Assembly (NCBI GenBank): GCA_964019165.1
Contig: OZ025287.1
Location: 4,842,844-4,906,843, forward strand
Source: Mastigias papua
Lineage: Eukaryota; Cnidaria; Scyphozoa; Rhizostomeae; Mastigiidae
Direction of reading: 5' to 3'
DNA length: 64,000 bases
Shown: in pieces, positions 1-64,000 of the stretch
Layout: every line of letters starts with the position of its first letter
Position numbering within the stretch: the stretch's first letter is position 1
Position numbers and translations under genes: made by a program
Notes under the pieces: model-generated
What the model saw: the letters and a program-made list of their open reading frames with translations, nothing else
What the model was told of the DNA's origin: nothing
Database searches by the model: none

Positions 1-89
1 TGTTGTACATTGTATATAGTGGGATTTAAAATGAATTGAATTGAATTGAACTTGGCACTAAACGTGGAAGTCGAAGACCATAGCCAAGC

Positions 90-90
<1 letters not shown>

Positions 91-125
<35 letters not shown>

Positions 126-168
126 TATCATCATTGTCATTGTCATCACCATCAATATCATCATCATC
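91..168. repeat. (ATC)n microsatellite
   Basis: Imperfect ATC/ATT/GTC triplet run. The poly-isoleucine frame across it is not a gene. Confidence 0.9.
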
Positions 169-339
169 CTAGTTCTCTTATTTCTTCATTTTTTGTTCTT
201 CTTTTGCACATGTCACTCCCTCTTTGTTCATCTACACATAACAAATCCTTGGTTTACCATGTTTAGCTATTCTTTATCTCTTTCTTTGCCATGACATGGT
301 CTCAAAGTGTCAGTCAAGCGCAATTTTGTTGTTGATTCC

Positions 340-1140
340 AATATTATTCCACTATTTTAATTTTACAATCTTTTTGATGTTCATAAGAGCACATTTCCCT
401 CTTGTTCGTTTGATTTAAATCTTGCTTCCTTGACATCCATGTTGGAAACATTCGAGTTTCTTCACCTGGTGTACCTAGCACTGGATCCCTTTCCTGGCCA
501 TCGTAACACATTTCTGTAAAACTTCTCGTGTGCCAGCTACCAATTTCCTTGCCACGCAGCATTTCACCTTTTTCACCACAATGCCACATCATCTGCAAAT
601 AAGACCTCTGTGAGCCTAAAAGTTTCTTGTTCTGTGCGCTTTTCTGCCTTTTTCGTTGATTGTGTTGATGGTAAATTTACTGGGCTTGAATTCAAATATC
701 TAGCGACGTACAACCCTCTTTCTTTTGGTTCCTTTTTTTTGCCTACTGCTAGCTTCATTGCTGCCAGATTACACAATATAAAGTACAGAAGATGTAGGAT
801 CACAATCACCCTTATCATCACCTTCATCATCACCTTTGTTATTATAGCGCTTCATGTCTTTTTGCAGATCACCTTCACACTTCTGCTTACTTGCTTCTAT
901 CTAATACACGCTCCTTCCATTTATTGATGTTCTTTTCTGTCTCGTCTTTCTTTCGTTTTCTTTCCTGTGCTCTCGTTTCTCCTTTGGCTTTTTGATGAGG
1001 TATATTATTTCCTCCTGTGGTCCTATTCGTTCTGGCCAAGTGTCCTGTCATATCCTTCGGCTTGGTTTTGTTCCTTATTTCTGATGTTATACTATATTGC
1101 AATGCACAATAAGAGATAACTGTGAAGTTCGTTAATAGAT
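340..1140 (-). pseudogene. Decayed LINE reverse-transcriptase fragment
   Basis: On the minus strand near 575-620 a reading frame contains LTEVLFADDVALW, the reverse-transcriptase catalytic box (FADD). Frameshifted stretches continue on both sides. No intact ORF remains. It lies upstream of the first visible MICAL exon, so probably in a MICAL intron. Confidence 0.5.
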
Positions 1141-1231
1141 GCAAAATTCCAGAAAGGCTTATTTGCCATAGTTAACTTAAGATCTTCATAACTAGATTAT
1201 AAGTCAAATATGACTTTCTGCATTTCGTTAG

Positions 1232-12570
<11,339 letters not shown>

Positions 12571-13380
12571 GTGATAGCACATCACTTCATCATGAGTCAA
12601 GAACGTATTTGTATTCGGATTAGTTTTCAATTGTAATTTTCCTTTGTATAGTATTTTGATATTTTAACAATTTTAACTATTATAGTAGGATTTTAGATTG
12701 AAGTCTTGTAGAACAATTCTGATAATTAAAGCTTTTAGGTTAGTTTTGCTGTTGTCATATTAGGAACGAAAGATATTTACAAAATTAGATGTCTATTAGT
12801 TTTAGCATTGAATTATATATTTAAATTGTTGATATTTTTGACATAGTGATGTCTCATGCTCCCATTTTGTTTTTGAACTAATTTGATAGTGTGTTGCCCA
12901 ATTTCGGTATATCTTCTACCTTTTAATGCTTAAATTCAACTATAGTATGTCCCTATCATTGCTTTTTCTGCCTTGACACTGAGTGGTTTTATATCTGAAA
13001 TTTTGCCTGGATTGTCGATCTGTGATTAATTAGTAAAATTAACTCCACATAACTTCATATAAATCTAGTGAGATACGCCCAATCTCACTATCCCAATCCC
13101 AATCTCTTAGTAAATATTTTTCTAGAACTGTATTGGTGTTCTCTATTCCAAGCAATACCTTCAAGCGAAATCAAATTTCACTGAATGGCTTTAGCAAGCT
13201 ATCGTGGCAAGAGTAACAGGCTTGAGTGTTACAAACTCTCAGGAACTTAATGGGGAGCTGTATTGGATGGGTTTGGATGTTTAAGGTATACGCTGATTGG
13301 AGCTGGAATAGAAAACTAGCTACTGTGATAGTTCACTGCAAGCCCATTTTACTTTGAGGGAAGCGCAACTTGGTAATGAA
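12571..13380. other. MICAL 3' flank
   Basis: AT-rich sequence after the MICAL stop codon, presumably including the 3' UTR. No AATAAA lies close downstream of the stop, so the polyadenylation site was not placed. Confidence 0.4.
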
Positions 13381-13731
13381 TCGCAGGATAAGGACGACGA
13401 CAAAAAGAGTCATGGTTCCATTAATGACCTTTCCAATTAAGACATTCCAAATTATTAAGACATTTCCATAAGACAAGTCCAGACGTTTCGGACCCAAATT
13501 TCATGTATCCATCATCAGTGTAATTAACTACCACGATATTGACATTTATACGAAAAGTTCGTATAAATTTCAATATCGTGTTAGTTAATTACACTCATGA
13601 TGGATACATGAAATTTGGGTCCGAAACGTCTGGACTTGTCTTATGGAAATGTCTTAATAATTTGGAATGTCTTAATTGGAAAGGTCATTAATGGAACCAT
13701 GACTCTTTTTGTCGTCGTCCTTATCCTGCGA
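13381..13731. repeat. 351-bp near-perfect palindrome with hammerhead-like core motifs
   Basis: Two 172-bp arms (13381-13552 and 13560-13731) are inverted copies with only a few mismatches, around a 7-nt loop. Each arm carries a segment resembling a hammerhead core: on the minus strand at 13482-13518 CTGATGA is followed 22 nt later by GAAACGTC. The right arm (13594-13630, + strand) has CTCATGA instead, breaking the core. No ORF is present. It could be a foldback element or a fused pair of retroelement ends. An assembly artefact is possible, though the arm differences argue against simple duplication of one read. Confidence 0.85.
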
Positions 13732-14690
13732 AGTCCATTTTAAAAAAACTCCCTCTTTTTGCATTAGTATGCAAGATTGATCTCGCACTATCAAAGTACA
13801 GGAAGTGGATAGAGATTCATAACATTTAATGGAATTAAATTAAGGGATAGCAGCATTCCAACAGAAATGTGCACAAGTGAAAGCCGTGCACCCTTCCTTC
13901 GAGAATATAAAGTTAATCTATTATCTGTCTAGTATGTTTAGTTGAGTTGATTAACAAATTAGTTTCATTTTGTTACACCGAGAGTTGTTCATAAAATTTG
14001 TTAGATTTGTTTCCTTTTTTATTTGTCTTTTCACTTTAATACATTGGCACATTGCTGACCATCAATTTCTGAATATTTGTACGATATATAAAGATTAAAT
14101 TTCTAAATAAACACTTACTGAAATGATCCCCTATAATCAATTGTATATAAGTTAATTTATATAGCATTTTCTATGTGCGTATTTTCATAAGAAACTGAGA
14201 ATATGGTCCGCAAAAGGGGGTTCTACTGCTATATTCTTTTGATCACTGTAATATGTAAATTGGAGTGAATTGCAAGCATGAAACATCTACTGTTTACGAT
14301 TATATTTGCGTTACTTATATAATTCTTTTACCAAAATATCTTCCGAGGGCGGGAGGCAGAGCCCTCTCAAATTAGCATCTAGGGGGTGAGCCCTCTGGGC
14401 CCTCTTCTTCACCTATGGCGTAGTTGAAATGCTTGGCGTATTTGGAGAAGTGACCTGTCCTTGTCACTGTTTCAAGCACCGATTGCTTTCGTTCTTTCGC
14501 CATGAAAATTGAAAAAGCATCCCGCCTGTATAGTCCTTTGCAAATTTTTTCTAACTTACCTCTCCATTTGCATTGAAAATGTATTCATGTATTCATATTG
14601 TGATATGTATTTATCACATCATAGTTTTTCCTTTTGTAATTAGTGAGGAAGTTTTATGATTCACTTTTCATAATGAATTAAATAGTACAC
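13732..14690. other. Intergenic sequence, nothing firm
   Basis: AT-rich, with a GC-richer patch near 14345-14410 containing a repeated GAGCCCTC motif. No supported gene. Confidence 0.4.
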
Positions 14691-14699
14691 ATTTTTATT

Positions 14700-15260
14700 A
14701 ATAAAGAGCTAAGCTTAAGACAGTTCCTTATTTGTGGAATTTTCTTGATCATAGTGTAATACTACCAGCAGTTCCCTAATTTTAACTGAACATATTAAGC
14801 CCCTGAAAATAGTATAGAAGAAAGATAGGATTGTAGACTTTACATGTTAAGACAGGACACTAAAGTCTCAATGGAAGCCCCTCTATAAACCGCTTGCATA
14901 AACAGGACTGAACACAATTCACGCAGATTTGACTTCAACGAATGGAATTGGGCTCCTAATTCTCGAATATTCTAATGATGGGAAACAACCATGAACCTGA
15001 CAGGTTCTGTAGTAATACCAGTTCCTTAATTGTTCTACCTTCTTCGGGCACACTGGAGCCAGGGACTGGGAGGCTACAATGTAAGAATGAATGAACACAG
15101 AAATTTATAAAGTTTCTTAACTCTTTCCTTGCAGTTTTAAAAGTTTCTTAAATTTTCGGGTGTTTAGTACTAGGGATCTCATAAGCCAGTTTCTTATAAA
15201 AAATTTCGTATGAATTTGATTGCTCTCCACTGACAGTCTCTTATAAAACAACTGAAAGCA
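14700..15260. repeat. Member of a dispersed TTTCTTATAA repeat family
   Basis: Contains AGTTTCTTA and GTTCCTTA boxes and a segment (AATTCACGCAGATTTGAC) closely matched at about 47670 (AATTCACGCGAATTTGAC). Related pieces occur near 20510-20650, 24519-24620, 46118-46665, 47440-47815 and 50705-51040. Probably a MITE family; the ends are unclear. Confidence 0.5.
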
Positions 15261-15395
15261 AAGCTGAGAGAGAAATCGCAACAAATATTTCTGTAGTTTC
15301 TCTTCTCGTCAATCAAGTTTAACGAATTGAGTTTGATGTTTAGTCGTGTTACGTTGTATTTCATGTTACTTGAATTATCATGTTACGTGTTTCAG

Positions 15396-15860
15396 TGTTA
15401 CGTTCATGTGAAGTCCTGTTGTGCGTAGTAAACACCCTTTCCGGGCAATATGTTCCCTTGTCAACGTGTATTGTGATCGTGACATATCGTGTATTGTGAT
15501 CTTGACGTACCATGTATTGATTGGCGTTCAGTTGATGTCATATGTAATGAGTGTTTAATTCAGACTGATCAGTCTTTCAGTTACAACTACAGTCAAACTT
15601 GCATAATTCGGATCGGTTTTATCCGGATTTTTGCATATTCCGGACAGAATTGCTAAGTCCAATTAGTTTCCTATTAAAGTGCAACACTGAAAAAGTTTCT
15701 ACGTAGTCCGGATTTTCTGTAATCCGGACAAAATCAGCCAGTCCCGTGTGATCCGAATTATGCGAGGTTGACTGTATATAATACACATCAAAGCGCAGTT
15801 TTACTTTTGTTACTTCTACTTAGGCCTAGGCCTAGGCCTAGGCATAAGACTTTAGTAAAT
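15396..15860 (+). mobile_element. Diverged LTR remnant, split by a MITE
   Basis: GTAAACACCCTTTCCGGGCA near 15427 is identical to the LTRs at 61559 and 62471, and the flanks are recognisably similar. AGGCCTAGG repeats at 15822-15843 match the AGGCCTAGG stretch near the 3' end of those LTRs. A TA-flanked MITE (15590-15774) lies between the two parts. Confidence 0.6.
15590..15774. mobile_element. pogo/Tigger-like MITE
   Basis: A 185-bp element with inverted termini CAGTCAAACTTGCATAATTC and GAATTATGCGAGGTTGACTG and TA duplications at 15588-15589 and 15775-15776. The interior is a series of TCCGGA-type motifs. Too short to encode a transposase. Confidence 0.85.
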
Positions 15861-15933
15861 ACTGGCCACCAGCAAAGAACCCAAGAACGCTGCACAAGCC
15901 TTTGTGCTTTGTGGACTGATTTATTTAGTCATA

Positions 15934-17035
15934 CCGTGTATCCTCGAATTAGCTCTCCGGGGCTTATTTTGATTCTCTTTGGGTGGGAGCTTATTTAAAG
16001 GGAGGGCTTATTTGAGGGGGCTTATAAATTACTTGACACATGCTGCATAAGCAGTTCATCATCAACATTCGTTTTCTCCAAAACACATGTGGTTCTTTAT
16101 GAGAAAATGGTTTATAAGAAAGTAGTAGCCAGATGCTCCAAAAGTTTTGAAAGTTCAATAATGGACTTTTGCCGACCTACGAAAGTCGATAGGTTTATAT
16201 ACATTTAGAATTCAAATTTGCCGTAAAAGTTCCTAATCTCCTGTTTTAAGTTGCATTGTCGGTTATCATGTCCCACAACCCTTGCCAGCTCTTGCTTCAT
16301 CTGATGCTGTTTCTAGCGAAATCCCAGTGCCTACAGCATTGCTTGGTGATGGTATAGCCCATTTTACAGCGGATTTTACTGAAGCAAATGTGGAACATGA
16401 ACAAATTCAGTATGAACAGGATCATACTGAAACGCACCACCTGTTTTTGGAAAGCAATTCGGATCCCATGTAAATATGGTTGGTGTAAGGATGTAGTAGC
16501 TTGGTACAATGCAAATATGGGGAAAATTCGCCTGCTATTTGATGATGGCTCTGAGGACTACCTTGCACCAGAAGAAATAGACGGTGTTGAAATTATTTGT
16601 GTATAAAATGACTGTTTCAACATGCTACCAGGTTGTGTAATTCATACTCTGTTCGGTTTTCTAGTACATCTTTTCTTGTATCAAAGAGCTATCATTATTC
16701 AGGTGTACCAGCAGATTTTAAATGTCCTGCATTGCGCATGCGTAGCAATGAATCGCAGCATTGAAACTTTTTGCTAAGAATGTCTTAAGAAAGTTTTTGT
16801 ACTGAAATAATAAACAAGCTAAGACAGTTTCACTACTGGACGAAAAAAACTTTCTTATTAAAAAGACCTATATTAAAAGAACAGTCTACATTTAAGCATT
16901 GATTTTTGTCAAGGTCTTTTCATCGTTTGAGATGGGGACTTATTCGAGGGGGCTTATCAACAGTTCGAAACTCTAGCATGGTGGCATATTCAAGGGGGCA
17001 TCTTCGAGGGGGGGGACGAAGTTGAGGATTTACAG
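15934..17035. mobile_element. TA-flanked inverted-repeat element carrying an ORF remnant
   Basis: Left terminus CCGTGTATCCTCGAATTAGC and inverted right terminus (GAGGATTTACAG) flanked by TA. GGGGGCTTAT boxes recur inside both ends. The terminus style matches the element at 58341-59009. It contains the coding-like segment at 16282-16606. Confidence 0.6.
16282..16606 (+). pseudogene. Tudor-like coding fragment in a transposon remnant
   Basis: Two overlapping frames look coding. The second (to TAA at 16606) reads VVAWYNANMGKIRLLFDDGS then EDYLAPEEIDGVEI. The aromatic-rich start and DDG(S/T)ED turn resemble a tudor-type beta-barrel. A frame change near 16473 breaks the reading frame. It lies inside the 15934-17035 element, so a captured or transposon-encoded piece is likelier than a host gene. 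The domain call is by eye only. Confidence 0.4.
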
Positions 17036-17992
17036 TAAGTGTCTGCTTTCGTTATTATACGACCTTGTGGTCTGCATTCGGTATGCGACCTAATTCTCGG
17101 AAAGTGGAACGAAAATCTCAACATCTCAACTGTAAACTGGATAAAAATGGAAGCATGTCTGTTTGGACGACGACGAGAAACAGTAAAAGATGAAGAAGAA
17201 TGTCTTGTGATGCAAGGCGAACCAAATGTGAATACATTTGAGATGTGCGAGCGAGCGGTCTTTGTTCCAAATAGATGTCCAAGAGAAAGAGTCTTCATAA
17301 TAGTGTAGGTGTGATCATAAACTACAAATTGTCTCAATAACTATATATACATGGTTCGGCGAGGTGACTTGCGTCCCTGCCATTGAACCTTCTCTCTCTC
17401 CACTCATTACAATGCATTACAATAAATGGTGTGACGACATTAGGAAACAATCTTAACCCGGAACCTAAATAATGGAAGAAAAAACGGTGACTACTCAGCA
17501 ACATAATGGCTACTACAATGGTGATTCACTAATACAAATCATATATACCTCTTAACACTTAGGTCTTAAATAATATTTCATGCGTCATAACTCTACGATA
17601 AACAATAAGAAATGCTATCTTTAACCTGAGAACTAACGTGATTCTGTTGGCTTATATCCTACGGAGCCTCTGACGTTACACATAAACAAACAAGAAATTG
17701 CACTCCTCAGCCTTTTTCAAGCACTGAGAGTCCAACTACAAACAACAACAATACTACAACTGTAATGTACTAAAATAGATACAAGTGCTTTTACAAGTCG
17801 ATTGATATCTGACCTACTCGTCCTACGATGGTTCTAACAAATGTGGAAGTTTAAATCGAAAATTTATCTATCAAAATTTATTTACACAACGAACTTTGAG
17901 CACCCTCGATATATATCAAAATAGCAAATCCCCCTGGATTGGAGGGCAATGCTACTGTTTACAACAACAACGCATCGCACATGTGAAAGAAA
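17036..17992. other. PARP1 upstream region
   Basis: The 957 bp before the PARP1 ATG. A promoter must lie here or further upstream, but I see no clear core element. Confidence 0.3.
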
Positions 17993-63920
<45,928 letters not shown>

Positions 63921-64000
63921 GTAGTGTCTCACAGCATTTGCATTTATTGACAAAAGTAGAAAGCTAAGTTTATATTGGGTACTCTGTTGGGTGTATACTA

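Overview
The window looks like low-GC nuclear DNA from an animal, most likely an invertebrate. It has spliced genes with GT-AG introns, two animal-type multidomain proteins, abundant RTE-, CR1- and Penelope-type retroelements, DNA-transposon MITEs, tRNA-like repeats and long dinucleotide tracts. The species cannot be read from the sequence. The repeat mix would suit a marine invertebrate such as a cnidarian, but that is a guess.

Two host genes lie in tandem on the + strand. The first (about 1.2-12.6 kb) is the 3' part of a MICAL-type gene. Fourteen exons with consistent phases encode a calponin-homology domain, a LIM domain, a long charged linker and a C-terminal Rab-binding bMERB coiled coil. 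The 5' part, expected to hold the flavin monooxygenase, lies upstream of the window. The second gene (17,993 to beyond the right edge) is PARP1. Seventeen exons encode zinc finger 1, zinc finger 2, zinc finger 3/PADR1, BRCT and WGR. The helical and ADP-ribosyltransferase domains lie past the right edge. Zinc finger 1 is split over three exons spread across 24 kb, and the middle one is a 21-nt micro-exon.

The 5.4 kb between the genes holds a 351-bp near-perfect palindrome, an old LTR remnant interrupted by a pogo-like MITE, and a TA-flanked inverted-repeat transposon remnant with a tudor-like reading frame. PARP1 intron 1 (18.9 kb) carries an intact minus-strand RTE element, an intact plus-strand RTE element with an 18-bp target duplication, several decayed LINEs, a hAT MITE with an 8-bp duplication and a tandemly duplicated SINE-like repeat. 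Intron 2 holds seven (TA)n or AT-rich tracts that border Penelope-like fragments and two sequences that fold as hammerhead ribozymes. Later introns hold a two-ORF CR1-type LINE (ORF1 has one in-frame stop), a three-level nest of inverted-repeat elements and a complete TRIM with two 361-bp LTRs.

The host genes are not functionally linked: MICAL acts on actin and Rab traffic, PARP1 on DNA breaks. The most unusual content is the noncoding cluster of hammerhead folds, Penelope-like ends and TA tracts at 38.5-41.3 kb, and the palindrome at 13.4 kb that carries hammerhead-like core motifs. All positions were worked out by eye, without alignment or database search.
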